Both the position numbers and the translations under genes were made by a program. Shown piece after piece: positions 8,086-16,508 of a stretch of DNA of 64,000 nucleotides (positions within the stretch are counted from its first letter, which is position 1; every line of letters begins with the position of its first letter). The notes under the pieces were generated by a model. It saw only the letters and a list, made by a program, of their open reading frames with translations, was not told where the DNA came from and made no database searches. The stretch lies in assembly GCF_002858675.1 (NCBI RefSeq), contig NZ_PJZF01000001.1, positions 585,391 through 649,390 on the forward strand, read 5' to 3'. This stretch comes from Chimaeribacter californicus (GTDB lineage: Bacteria > Pseudomonadota > Gammaproteobacteria > Enterobacterales > Enterobacteriaceae).

Positions 8086-8736
8086 ATGAACAGTGTGGCA
8101 ATCGTGGGCGCACACGGCAAAATTGGCCAATTGATTGTGCAGAACCTAGTGGCGCAGGGCCGCCGGGCGGTAGGCATTGTGCGCAAGACGGAGCAGGTGC
8201 CGGTGTTGCGCGGGCTGGGCGCGGAACCGGTATTGCTGGATGTGGAGCAGGCGACGCCGGAACAGCTGGCGACCGCGCTGGAAGGCGTGGACGCCGTGGT
8301 GTTCAGCGCCGGAGCCGGGGGCGGTTCCACCGCTGAACGTAAGCGCACCGTGGATTACGGCGGCGCAGTGAAATTGATCGCCGCCGCCAGGCTGGCCGGG
8401 GTCAGCCGCTATGTGATGGTGTCAGCGGTGGGCGCGGATGACCCCTTGCCGCCGGAAACGGACGCCGTCTGGCGCGCGTATGTGGAAGCAAAGCGTGACG
8501 CTGACCGCGCGCTGCGGGCGAGTGGGTTACAGTGGACGATCCTGCGGCCCGGCCCGCTCACGGACGATCCGGCCACCGGCCGGGTCACGCTGGGCGAGAA
8601 GGCCGGGCGCGGGGCGATCCCACGGGCGGACGTGGCCGCCCTGGTGACGGCAGTGCTGGCTGAACCGGCGACCATAGGCAAGCAGTGGGAAGTGCGCGGC
8701 GGGGAAACGCCGCTGCCGGCCGCCATTCTGGCCTGA
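8086..8736 (+). CDS. NAD(P)-binding atypical SDR oxidoreductase
   Basis: The 216-residue protein begins with a Rossmann motif VGAHGKIGQ (GxxGxxG) and has the NAD(P)H-binding/NmrA-like pattern of atypical short-chain reductases of the YwnB/YhfK type, including RYVMVSAVGAD, a YVEAKRDADRALRASGL segment with the active-site-like Tyr-x3-Lys, and LRPGPLTDDP. Proteins of this group are often called NAD(P)H-binding proteins and lack a settled substrate. The start follows AAGGAG by 6 bases. A strong hairpin follows the stop. Confidence 0.85.
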   Translation: MNSVAIVGAHGKIGQLIVQNLVAQGRRAVGIVRKTEQVPVLRGLGAEPVLLDVEQATPEQLATALEGVDAVVFSAGAGGGSTAERKRTVDYGGAVKLIAAARLAGVSRYVMVSAVGADDPLPPETDAVWRAYVEAKRDADRALRASGLQWTILRPGPLTDDPATGRVTLGEKAGRGAIPRADVAALVTAVLAEPATIGKQWEVRGGETPLPAAILA

Positions 8737-8742
8737 CCGTTG

Positions 8743-8771
8743 CCCGGCTGCGGGAGTTCTCCGCAGCCGGG
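8743..8771 (+). terminator. Hairpin terminator
   Basis: An 11-bp perfect stem (CCCGGCTGCGG / CCGCAGCCGGG) lies between the stop of the oxidoreductase gene and the end of the convergent 71-residue gene. Confidence 0.7.
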
Positions 8772-8777
8772 GTCGTA

Positions 8778-8993
8778 TCAGTCACATTTTTCCAGCGCTT
8801 CACGGTAGGTCAGCATGTTGCTGATCGCCTGATCAATCGAGTGCAGTTTCTCCATTTTACTGGTGCCTTCGGCAAAATAGAGTTTGCCGCCCTCCTCAGA
8901 GGACATCACCAGCAGCGGCAATTCCGCATCAGGGTTATTGCCGTGGTAGAGCTTTTCAAGGGTTTGTTGTAACGCCGGGCAGGTTCTGTTCAT
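8778..8993 (-). CDS. Small hypothetical protein (71 residues)
   Basis: I do not recognise this protein. It is soluble, acidic and probably helical at both ends, with MEKLHSIDQAISNMLTYREALE near the C-terminus and two cysteines (residues 5 and 70). The start at 8993 is supported by GGAGG 7 bases upstream. It is convergent with the oxidoreductase gene and divergent from the NTF2-like gene, sharing with it a 374-base region that holds an FNR-like site. Confidence 0.6.
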   Translation of the reverse strand: MNRTCPALQQTLEKLYHGNNPDAELPLLVMSSEEGGKLYFAEGTSKMEKLHSIDQAISNMLTYREALEKCD

Positions 8994-9126
8994 TCCATAC
9001 CTCCATTTTGGGTTCAGCACGACAGTGTGCGTGGCGGTGGCGGCATTCCGGGGGCACGCCGGGTTGCTTGAAAAAGCAGCATATTGTCAGCATAACGCCC
9101 CGGCAGTTATTTTCAATATTTATAAT

Positions 9127-9140
9127 TTGATTTAAATCAA
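9127..9140. promoter_or_regulatory. Perfect FNR-box-like site
   Basis: TTGATTTAAATCAA is a perfect match to the TTGAT-N4-ATCAA consensus of FNR. It lies in the AT-rich 9.02-9.37 kb intergenic region, 134 bases from the 71-residue gene and 228 bases from the NTF2-like gene. The rest of this region is AT-rich and without a gene. Confidence 0.55.
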
Positions 9141-9367
9141 TAGATAAGCTGAATCATTTTAGGGTCTCAGGGTCTATATTTTCAGGGCCGTAAATGCGCC
9201 TGTCCCGCGCCCGGCCTCTGTGGTTAAAAGGCGTGCGATCACAGGCCGTTTTTTGTATTTAAGAGTAATCTTAATGAGCTTGGGCCGCGGCCGGTAACAC
9301 TTAGCGGTCTATACCATAACGATTCAGCGCCGGACGGGTGGTGACACTGTTCAGCAGAGGGGGATTT

Positions 9368-9841
9368 ATGACAGAAACTGAACGCCAACATGCGCGGTTC
9401 GAAGTAATTAAGACCTACTACTCGAAACTTGATGCGCAGGACGCCACATTACTGGATCTGTTCAGCGATGATGTCGCGTTGTTCTTTCCGAAGTATGGCA
9501 GCAGCCGCGGCAAAACCGAGCTGGGTAATCTGGGCAAACGTCTGGTCAGGCAGGTCGAGCGCTTTAAACATGACATCGAACACTTCCGCTATATCTGTCA
9601 GGGCGATGTCATGGTGATTGAAGGCGGCGTCAAAGGTGTGATGCAGAACGGCGACCGTTTCCCGGTGGGGGAAGAGGAGTTCAGCCTGTTCTGTACCGTG
9701 TTTGAGTTTGACGGCGATCTGATTAGCCGGATGCATATCTATATCGATCCGGACTACAGCCATGAGGATACCCGCCGGCTGGCCAATTACAGCCGCAACC
9801 ATCAGGTGAGCCACGCTTTTAAACCGGCGCTTGACGAGTAA
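9368..9841 (+). CDS. NTF2-like (SnoaL-type) protein
   Basis: The 157-residue protein shows the cone-shaped NTF2-like pattern: an N-terminal helix (FEVIKTYYSKLDAQD), then LLDLFSDDVALFFPKYG, GKTELGNLGKRL and a strand-rich C-terminal half ending RMHIYIDPDY. Such folds serve as isomerases, polyketide cyclases or as non-enzymatic ligand binders; no catalytic set can be assigned. The ATG at 9368 follows GAGGGGG by 6 bases. A strong hairpin terminator follows. Confidence 0.75.
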   Translation: MTETERQHARFEVIKTYYSKLDAQDATLLDLFSDDVALFFPKYGSSRGKTELGNLGKRLVRQVERFKHDIEHFRYICQGDVMVIEGGVKGVMQNGDRFPVGEEEFSLFCTVFEFDGDLISRMHIYIDPDYSHEDTRRLANYSRNHQVSHAFKPALDE

Positions 9842-9847
9842 ATGGCT

Positions 9848-9873
9848 GCGGGCGCCCTGTCTGGGGCGCCCGC
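9848..9873 (+). terminator. Hairpin terminator
   Basis: A 10-bp perfect stem (GCGGGCGCCC / GGGCGCCCGC) with a TGTCTG loop lies 6 bases after the NTF2-like gene. Confidence 0.7.
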
Positions 9874-9901
9874 ATTCCCCTTATTTCATTCCTTGCCTTA
9901 T

Positions 9902-9928
9902 CCATCCATTCATCCATTCATCCATTCA
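9902..9928. repeat. 8-bp tandem repeat (CATCCATT)
   Basis: About three and a half copies of CATCCATT/CATTCATC lie between the NTF2-like gene terminator and the MarR operon. No function is visible. Confidence 0.7.
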
Positions 9929-9980
9929 ATATAAAAATTAATCTATCCGTCTTGGCGTTATGAATTTCTCATGATATTTT

Positions 9981-9998
9981 TAGTTAGATATCTAACTA
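9981..9998. promoter_or_regulatory. 18-bp perfect palindrome, likely MarR operator
   Basis: TAGTTAGATATCTAACTA is a perfect palindrome ending one base before the GTG of the MarR gene. Its core TTAG....CTAA resembles SlyA/MarR-type sites. Autorepression of the efflux operon from this site is the natural reading. Confidence 0.65.
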
Positions 9999-9999
9999 T

Positions 10000-10467
10000 G
10001 TGACTTCTATCTTTATGCCTGATGCGTTGACTTTCCTGCCTGACCCCACCCAGTTTTCCCGTTTGCTGCACTTTACCGCCCGTGCCTGGCGGCTGGCTGT
10101 CGATCGCCGGCTGAAGGCGCAGGGGCTGAACCAGGCCAGTTGGGTCACGGTTTCTACTATCGCCGGGGCGGATGCCCCGTTGACGCAAAGTGAACTGGCC
10201 GCCGCCCTGGGGCTGGAAGGGGCCACGGTGGTGAGTATGATCGACAAACTGGTGCGCCAGGGGCTGGTGGAGCGGGTGATGACGCCGGAAGACCGCCGCA
10301 AGCGGCTGCTGGTGGTCACCGACGCCGGGCAGGCGATGTACCGGCAGGTCAAAGGCGAGGCGGATGCGCTGCGCGAAAACCTGCTGGCCTCGCTGGCGGG
10401 GGAGGATCTTGCCGTCACCATGCGGGTGTTGGAGACATTGCGGCAGGCGGCTGAACAGAGCCGATGA
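10000..10467 (+). CDS. MarR-family repressor of the efflux operon
   Basis: The protein has the MarR winged helix: SQLAAALGLEGATVVSMIDKLVRQGLVERV-type recognition region (residues about 60-95) followed by the wing TPEDRRKRLLVVT. The frame opens with GTG at 10000 (155 residues); an ATG at 10015 would give 150 residues. Neither has a clear ribosome site, and the GTG touches the palindromic operator, so translation and repression may interact. It overlaps the next gene by 4 bases, so it is the first gene of the efflux operon. Confidence 0.85.
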   Translation: MTSIFMPDALTFLPDPTQFSRLLHFTARAWRLAVDRRLKAQGLNQASWVTVSTIAGADAPLTQSELAAALGLEGATVVSMIDKLVRQGLVERVMTPEDRRKRLLVVTDAGQAMYRQVKGEADALRENLLASLAGEDLAVTMRVLETLRQAAEQSR

Positions 10468-12158
10468 AACCTTACATTGTGCGTGAGTGGGCGCCGCATG
10501 AGCGCCCGATGATGCCGGGTTCGCCGTCCACCCCGCTGCACCCCTGGCCAAAACGGCTGGCGTTCGGGTTTGTCGGGATTCTGGTGGCGATCACCGGCAG
10601 CCTCGGTAACGCGCTGGTCACCGCCAACCTCACCAACCTCCAGGGGGTGCTCGGCGCGTTCAGCAACGAGGTCGCCTGGTTGCCGGCGGTCTACGTAATG
10701 ACCAACATCTCCATCAACCTGCTGCTGGTAAAGTTCCGTATGCAATTTGGCCTGCGGCTGTTTACCGAGGCGTTTTTGCTGCTTTACGCGCTGGTGACCT
10801 TTTTCCACCTGTTCGTCAACGATCTGGGTTCCGCCATCGCGGTGCGGGCGGCACACGGTGCGGTGGCGGCGGCACTGAGTTCACTCGGCATCTACTACAT
10901 GATTCAGGCGTTCCCGGCCAAGCACCGGCTGAAAGCGCTGGCGATCGGCATCAGTGCGTCACAGCTGGCGATCCCGCTGGCGCGGCTCTTCTCCGCCGGG
11001 CTGCTGGAGCTGAACGAGTGGCGCGGCCTCTATCTGTTTGAGCTGGGGCTGGCGCTGATCTGCCTTGGCTGCGTGCTGATGCTGAAACTGCCGCCGGGCG
11101 ATCGCTATAACACCTTTGAAAAGATGGATTTCGTCACCTTTTTCCTGATGGCGCCGGGGATGGGGCTGCTGTGCGCGGTGATCTCGCTCGGCCGCTACGA
11201 CTGGTGGACCAGCACCCCCTGGCTGGGCTGGGCGCTGGCAGGGGCCATCGTGCTGATCGTCGCCGCGGTGCTGGTAGAGCACCGGCGTAAAAACCCGTTG
11301 CTGAATGTGCGCTGGCTCGGCAGCGGCAGCGTGCTGCGCCTGGGGCTGACCATGGTACTGATGCGCATCGTCATGGCGGAACAGAACGTCGGGCCGATCG
11401 GTTTCCTGCAATACCTCGGTTTGCAGAACGACCAGATGACGGCGCTGTCGCTGGCGGTGCTGCTGGGCGTAATCGCCGGGATAGCCACCAGCGCGTTGAC
11501 CATCAAACCCACGCAGCTGGAGTGGCCGGTGGTGATCGCGCTGGTGCTGATGATCGCCTCGGCGCTGCTTGATTCCCAGTCCAATAACCTGACGCGCGCG
11601 CCGCAGATGGTGGTCAGCCAGTTCATGATGGGCTTTGCCGGGGCGCTGTTCGTTGCCCCGGCGATGCTGTCGATCATCGGCAGTGTGGTGGCGGAGCCGC
11701 GCAACCTGGTGAGCTTTGTGGCGGTGTTCGGCATGAGCCAGAACCTCGGCGGGCTGATCGGCTCGGCGCTGCTCGGCACCTTCCAGATCTGGCGCGAAAA
11801 ATATCACTCCAGTGTCATCGCCGATAACCTCAGCAACCTTGACCCGCTGGTGATGGAGCGCCTCAACAGCTACAGCGCCGGGCTGAGTGCCACCCTGGGG
11901 GATGCCACCCTGCGCGGCGCACAGGGGGTGGTGCTGTTGCAGAGCGCCGCCACCCGTGAAGCCAATGTCCTGGCCTATAACGACGTTTACCTGCTCACCG
12001 CATCCATTGCGGCGGGCACTTTGATCTGGCTGTTAAGCCGTTTTGCCCGCAAACAGTGGCGCGCCCGTCAGGCACGGCGGCAGGCTGCCCTGTCTGAAGC
12101 AACATTGTCTGCATCTACACCGGCGGCGACGTCTGCCGGTTCAACGGAGGGTTCATGA
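10464..12158 (+). CDS. MFS efflux permease, DHA2/EmrB-like
   Basis: The 564-residue inner-membrane protein has about 14 hydrophobic segments, a cytoplasmic N-terminal tail of about 30 residues and a long Ala/Ser/Thr-rich C-terminal tail. Its place between a MarR gene and an HlyD-type adaptor plus outer-membrane factor, each overlapping by 4 bases, marks it as the pump of a tripartite drug or fatty-acid efflux system (EmrB/FarB-like). The drug range cannot be read from sequence. Some segments (YVMTNISINLLLVKFRMQFGLRL) are typical of DHA2 pumps. Confidence 0.85.
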   Translation: MKPYIVREWAPHERPMMPGSPSTPLHPWPKRLAFGFVGILVAITGSLGNALVTANLTNLQGVLGAFSNEVAWLPAVYVMTNISINLLLVKFRMQFGLRLFTEAFLLLYALVTFFHLFVNDLGSAIAVRAAHGAVAAALSSLGIYYMIQAFPAKHRLKALAIGISASQLAIPLARLFSAGLLELNEWRGLYLFELGLALICLGCVLMLKLPPGDRYNTFEKMDFVTFFLMAPGMGLLCAVISLGRYDWWTSTPWLGWALAGAIVLIVAAVLVEHRRKNPLLNVRWLGSGSVLRLGLTMVLMRIVMAEQNVGPIGFLQYLGLQNDQMTALSLAVLLGVIAGIATSALTIKPTQLEWPVVIALVLMIASALLDSQSNNLTRAPQMVVSQFMMGFAGALFVAPAMLSIIGSVVAEPRNLVSFVAVFGMSQNLGGLIGSALLGTFQIWREKYHSSVIADNLSNLDPLVMERLNSYSAGLSATLGDATLRGAQGVVLLQSAATREANVLAYNDVYLLTASIAAGTLIWLLSRFARKQWRARQARRQAALSEATLSASTPAATSAGSTEGS

Positions 12159-13261
12159 GTCAGGAAGTTATTGCCCCGTCAGCGAAAAAAAACCGGGCCA
12201 AGCGGATAGCCACGGTGGCGGTACCACTGCTGATTGCAGTGATCGGGGTATTGGTGGTGCTGTATGCCTGGCAGTTGCCGCCGTTTTCACCCACCCGGCA
12301 GTCCACGGAGAACGCCTACGTTCGCGGCCAGGTCACGGTAATCAGCCCGCAGGTGAACGGCTATATCACGTCGGTGCGGGTAAATGATTACGATCAGGTA
12401 CACAAGGGCGACCTGCTGATGACCATTGATGACCGCATCTATAAACAGCGGCTGCATCAGGCACAGGCGCAGTACGCGATGAAACAGGCGGCGCTGGCGA
12501 ATAACCGCCAGCAACGTGCCAGTGCCGAGGCGGCCATCATCCGCAGTGAGGCGGCGGTGCAGAATGCCGGGGCGCAGGCGCAGAAAGCCCGGCTTGACCT
12601 GAAACGGGTGGAGGATCTGGTCTCTGACGGATCGCTTTCGGTACGCGAACGTGACGCGAGCCGGGCCGCCGCCGCACAGGCGCAGGCGGATGTGGCACAG
12701 GCCAAAGCCGCGCTGGTGATGGCAAAGCAGGACGTGCAGACCGTGGTGGTGAACCGAGCCTCGCTGGAAGCGGACGTGGCGAACGCCGCCGCGGCGGTGG
12801 AACTGGCGGAGATCGATCTTGCCAATACCCGCATTCTGGCCCCGCGTGACGGCCAGCTCGGGCAGGTGAGCGTGCGGCAGGGCGCGTATGTCGCCGCCGG
12901 GACACACCTGACGGCGCTGGTGCCGCAACAGCTGTGGGTGGTTGCGAACATGAAAGAGACGCAGATGGCGCAGGTGCGCGTCGGCCTGCCGGTAACCTTT
13001 AGCGTGGATGCGCTGGATGGGGCGGTTTACAGCGGGGTGGTGGAGAAGATTTCCCCGGCCACCGGTTCTGAGTTCAGCACCATTGTGGCGGATAACGCCA
13101 CCGGTAACTTTGTGAAGATTGCCCAGCGGTTGCCGGTGCGTATCCGCATTAATGCGGATGCGGCAGCCCGCGCACGGCTGCGGCCGGGGATGTCGGTGGT
13201 GGTGAACATCCATACCGACCGGCCGGCAGAGCCGTTGCCGCCGGTGGAGCGTGCGCAATGA
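12155..13261 (+). CDS. HlyD/EmrA-type membrane fusion protein
   Basis: The 368-residue adaptor has one N-terminal membrane anchor (residues about 18-42), then STENAYVRGQVTVISPQVNGYI, the hallmark of EmrA-type lipoyl half-motifs. An alpha-helical hairpin rich in Ala/Gln follows (about 85-200), then the second lipoyl half (LANTRILAPRDGQLGQVSVRQG) and a beta-barrel domain. It couples the MFS pump to the outer-membrane factor. Starts overlap the pump stop (ATGA), and its own stop overlaps the next gene in the same way. Confidence 0.9.
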   Translation: MSQEVIAPSAKKNRAKRIATVAVPLLIAVIGVLVVLYAWQLPPFSPTRQSTENAYVRGQVTVISPQVNGYITSVRVNDYDQVHKGDLLMTIDDRIYKQRLHQAQAQYAMKQAALANNRQQRASAEAAIIRSEAAVQNAGAQAQKARLDLKRVEDLVSDGSLSVRERDASRAAAAQAQADVAQAKAALVMAKQDVQTVVVNRASLEADVANAAAAVELAEIDLANTRILAPRDGQLGQVSVRQGAYVAAGTHLTALVPQQLWVVANMKETQMAQVRVGLPVTFSVDALDGAVYSGVVEKISPATGSEFSTIVADNATGNFVKIAQRLPVRIRINADAAARARLRPGMSVVVNIHTDRPAEPLPPVERAQ

Positions 13262-14637
13262 GAGGCAAAAACCTGACGTTGTTGCCGCTGGTGCTGGTGC
13301 TGGCAGCCTGTGGCGGCAGCCGGGTTGACCCAGCACCGCATACGCTTGTGATCCCGCCGCAGTGGCGGGCGCCGTTGGCCCCTTCTTCGGTCAGCGGCCA
13401 TGACTGGTGGCAGGGGTTTGGCGATCCGCAGCTGAACCGGCTGGTGGATCAGGCGCTGCGCTACAACACCGATATTTTGCAGGCACGTTCCCGCGTGGAT
13501 GAGTATCAGGCCCGGGTGCGGGCGGCCATTGGTGACCAGTTGCCGACGCTGGATATCGGGGCGAACGCGGTGCGCCAGCGCACGCTCTCCTCCGTGACCG
13601 GCCAGCAGACGCGCAGCACGGTGTATCAGGGTACGCTGCAACTCAATTATGACGTTGACCTGTGGGGTGGGCAGCGCAGTGCCACCGAGGCGGCGCGGGC
13701 CGGTCTGGAGGCCCAGCGGGCGGCGGCGGATGCGGCGATGTTGCAGGTGGCTTCCTCGGTGGCGTCCGGCTACCTGACCCTGCGCGGGCTGGATGCGCAA
13801 CTGGCGCTGACGCAGGCGACGCTCACCTCGCGCGAGAACTCGCTGAATCTGGCGAAGCGGCAGTATGAGACCGGCTACAGCTCGCGGCTGGAGTGGGTGC
13901 AGGCGGAGTCCGAGTACCGGGCGACGCGGGCGCAGATCCCGCAGTTGCAGCACCAGATTACCCAGCAGGAGAACGCGCTGAACCTGCTGCTTGGCGCAAA
14001 TGCCGGCCCGGTGGCACGCGGCCCGGCGCTGGACCAGCTTATCGCGCCGCCGTTGCCGTCGCGCTTGCCGTCAACGCTGCTTAACCGCCGCCCGGACATT
14101 GTGCAGGCTGAGCGGTTACTGGTGGCGGCGGATGCCACACTGGCCACCTCACGCGCCAACCTGTTGCCGTCACTCAACCTTACCGCCGGCGGCACCTTGC
14201 AGGAGAGCACGCTGGAAGAGGTGCTCTCCAACCCGTTCCGGCTCTGGTCGCTGGGCGGCAGCGTGCTGGCCCCGCTTATCAACCGCGAGGCGCTGAATGC
14301 GCAGGTGGATATTTCGATGGCTGCGCGCAACCAGGCGCTGTACCAGTATGAGTACGTGGTGCGTAACGCTTTTGTGCAGGTGAATGACAGCATCGACGCC
14401 ATCACCCGGCTGGGGCAGCAGCTCACCGAGGCCGAGCAGCAGCAGCAGGCGCTGGGCGATGCCCTGCGGATTGCGCACAACCGTTATACCAACGGGTACG
14501 CCTCCTATCTGGAGGAGCTGGATGCCCAACGGGCGCTCTACAGTACCCAGCTGACGGTGATTCAGCTTAAGACCAATCTGCTGCTGGCGCAGATTGATTT
14601 GTGGCATGGGATGGGGGGTGGATGGGAGAGGCAATGA
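13258..14637 (+). CDS. Outer-membrane factor lipoprotein, NodT family
   Basis: The 459-residue protein has a lipoprotein signal (LVLVLAAC, Cys18) and the two OEP repeats of TolC-like outer-membrane factors, with the NodT-family phrases LNRLVDQALRYNTDILQA and LLNRRPDIVQAERLLVAADA. It completes the MarR-MFS-HlyD operon. A hairpin-rich repeat region starts about 50 bases downstream; no simple terminator is seen before it. Confidence 0.9.
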   Translation: MRGKNLTLLPLVLVLAACGGSRVDPAPHTLVIPPQWRAPLAPSSVSGHDWWQGFGDPQLNRLVDQALRYNTDILQARSRVDEYQARVRAAIGDQLPTLDIGANAVRQRTLSSVTGQQTRSTVYQGTLQLNYDVDLWGGQRSATEAARAGLEAQRAAADAAMLQVASSVASGYLTLRGLDAQLALTQATLTSRENSLNLAKRQYETGYSSRLEWVQAESEYRATRAQIPQLQHQITQQENALNLLLGANAGPVARGPALDQLIAPPLPSRLPSTLLNRRPDIVQAERLLVAADATLATSRANLLPSLNLTAGGTLQESTLEEVLSNPFRLWSLGGSVLAPLINREALNAQVDISMAARNQALYQYEYVVRNAFVQVNDSIDAITRLGQQLTEAEQQQQALGDALRIAHNRYTNGYASYLEELDAQRALYSTQLTVIQLKTNLLLAQIDLWHGMGGGWERQ

Positions 14638-14683
14638 TGCCTGATGGGCGGGAATGTTTCGGGTGTTAGTGTGTAGTGGAACG

Positions 14684-15205
14684 TTTCGGTTGTTCCGCAT
14701 TGCAATCTTCCTGAGCCACCATGCCTCAACCGAGCAGGGCCTGCCGGCGCGCCGGCCCTGCACCCGCGCGCTTTCGGTGCCCCGGCTGAATCATTGCCCG
14801 CTCTCGCGGGTGACCCTCATTTCGCCTCCGGGCTGATCGGGCCGCCGCAGCCACGCTCCCAGCGTGGCTGCGACTCTCACGGGCATCCATGCCCGTTCGC
14901 CCGGCCCTGCGGCTCCACTCGGCAATGATTTTTACGCCCCCACCAGACTGCATATCTTTGGGTATGTAAGGAAAGAGTAGAGGGAGATTCTTTTTGCTGA
15001 GCGCGCATGTACTCTTTGCCTGCGTCTCCACTCGGCAATGATTTTTACGCCCCCACCAGATTGCAAATCTTTGGGTATGTAAGGAAAGCGTAGGGGCGGC
15101 ACCTTGGGATTTCTGCATACTCGCTCGGCCTAGCGGCTCTATTGGTCAATGATTTTTACGCCCCCACCAGACTGCAAATCTTTGGGTATGTAAGGAAATG
15201 GTAGG
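14684..15205 (+). repeat. Hairpin-mosaic repeat, copy A, with three tandem tail units
   Basis: The element begins with TTTCGGTTGTTC and contains a row of hairpins: H1 at 14734-14761 (GCAGGG..CCCTGC), H2 at 14797-14810 (CCCGC TCTC GCGGG), H3 at 14847-14871 (11-bp perfect stem around CCC) and H4 at 14879-14896 (ACGGGCATCCATGCCCGT). It ends with an AT-rich tail, GGCAATGATTTTTACGCCCC to GGTATGTAAGGAAA, which is present three times with steps of about 113 and 111 bases (starts near 14920, 15033 and 15143). Copy B lies inverted at 16919-17170 and copy C at 61745-62335. The spurious reading frames inside share phrases between copies only because the DNA repeats. Confidence 0.85.
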
Positions 15206-15447
15206 TGGGGAGCGTTAATCAGTGCCGGCTCATTTTTTCCCGTTTTTTCTCACCTGTCTCTTTGAGGATTTTTATATTAGCGCGGCTAAAAAAATGAGGG
15301 GTTTTAGGCTTGTAACCCATTTTGTCGCTGCTAATTTTTGCTTAATCGCGGGTGAGAAGCGGGACGGTGAGCTTCCGGCGGTGTGCCGGGCGTTGGGGTC
15401 AGGGCTGTTTCTCCTGCCGGGGGCGGGGAAGACGGCGGGGAGGCACT

Positions 15448-15903
15448 ATGGACAAACACGTTACCGATTTTCTGGTGATCAAAGATGTGGTTTTCTGGCT
15501 GATTATTGGCTTCGTTACACTGTTTCTGGTAGTGACGCTGAAAATTATCCGCCGGAGCCTGGCAGACAGTAACTGGAAGATGAGCGAAGCAATCAGTGAA
15601 CCCGAGGGCTCGCCCGTAGCACCCATTGCCCCCGGCGAACCCACGGGGGAGGCTACGGCGGTCATCACAGCGGCACCGGTTAAACCGGTGATGGTCGCCA
15701 GCTCCAGCCGCTTAATCGCCCTGATCGGCGGTATAATTCTGGCGGCGATGTACCTCGGCACCGGTTATTACATGCTGTTCGCTATATTCTATTTACCGGA
15801 AGAGGTAAAAAACATCGATGATATCAACCAATTCTTTGTGATGGGCATGACGCTCTTTTCACCCTATGCGGTAAATAAACTCTCGACCATGTTTAAAGGC
15901 TGA
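15448..15903 (+). CDS. Small two-span membrane protein, unknown
   Basis: I do not recognise this 151-residue protein. It has one membrane segment near the N-terminus (residues about 12-30, VVFWLIIGFVTLFLVVTL), a Pro/Glu/Ala-rich middle (EPEGSPVAPIAPGEPTGE) and a second hydrophobic stretch (about 88-115, LIALIGGIILAAMYLGTGYYM). The start follows GGGGAGG by 5 bases. It lies between two inverted copies of the hairpin repeat together with the toxin-antitoxin pair, so it may belong to an accessory cassette. Confidence 0.65.
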   Translation: MDKHVTDFLVIKDVVFWLIIGFVTLFLVVTLKIIRRSLADSNWKMSEAISEPEGSPVAPIAPGEPTGEATAVITAAPVKPVMVASSSRLIALIGGIILAAMYLGTGYYMLFAIFYLPEEVKNIDDINQFFVMGMTLFSPYAVNKLSTMFKG

Positions 15904-15986
15904 TAATGCAGCGGCCCTTAACCCCATGGCAAGGGCTGCTTGATCATCTCTTGATTGGTAGATACCGATACCGAAAATTGGCAACC

Positions 15987-16508
15987 TTAAAGCAGAGATT
16001 CAATACTGGCGACCGGGAAAAAGAACTTATAGTCATCCTTATCGGTTTTTAGCGGTATAAAGCCCATCTTGCGATAAAACTCAGCGGCGCGTTCATCCTT
16101 CGCTTCCACCATAACGGAATAGATACCGATGGCATCAGCGGCGTAGTAAGCAATGCGCAGTGCATCAAGGACCAGTTGCGTACCAAAGCCTTTACCGGCA
16201 ACGCGCTTATCAACGGCGAGACGCCCAAGCGTGATACACGAGATTTCGCGATAGGGAACATGCTTCTTATATTGGCTGGTCATACTGGCTTTGGCGTAAC
16301 TTCCGCCGGACAGCGTATAAAAGCCCATTACCTCGGGAGCCGGTTCATCAGTGATGAGCAAATACGCTTTAAGAACATTGCCGACATGCTGTTTAGCCAA
16401 ATGCTTTTTCAGAAACTCGTCCAATTCAGGGCGGCCACAGCAGAAGTTTTCGACGTTGATATTCATACCTGCCGAAAACTTCACAATTTTCAGTTTTACC
16501 GATTCCAT
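15987..16508 (-). CDS. GNAT acetyltransferase toxin (TacT/AtaT-like)
   Basis: The 173-residue protein is a GCN5-type acetyltransferase with the acetyl-CoA motif RLAVDKRVAGKGFGTQL and the catalytic-region tyrosine in EFYRKMGF. It is encoded 13 bases overlapping a DUF1778 antitoxin, the arrangement of TacAT/AtaRT modules whose toxins acetylate the amino group of charged tRNAs and stop translation. Family length (about 160-175) is met, and no key motif is missing, so the toxin looks intact. The exact tRNA target cannot be read. Confidence 0.9.
   Translation of the reverse strand: MESVKLKIVKFSAGMNINVENFCCGRPELDEFLKKHLAKQHVGNVLKAYLLITDEPAPEVMGFYTLSGGSYAKASMTSQYKKHVPYREISCITLGRLAVDKRVAGKGFGTQLVLDALRIAYYAADAIGIYSVMVEAKDERAAEFYRKMGFIPLKTDKDDYKFFFPVASIESLL

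Noticed and set aside
14726..15118. Minus-strand frame in repeat copy A as a protein gene
   Set aside because: The translation simply repeats the tail unit (FPYIPKDMQSGGGVKIIAEW) and recurs in copy C because the DNA repeats; no independent coding evidence.
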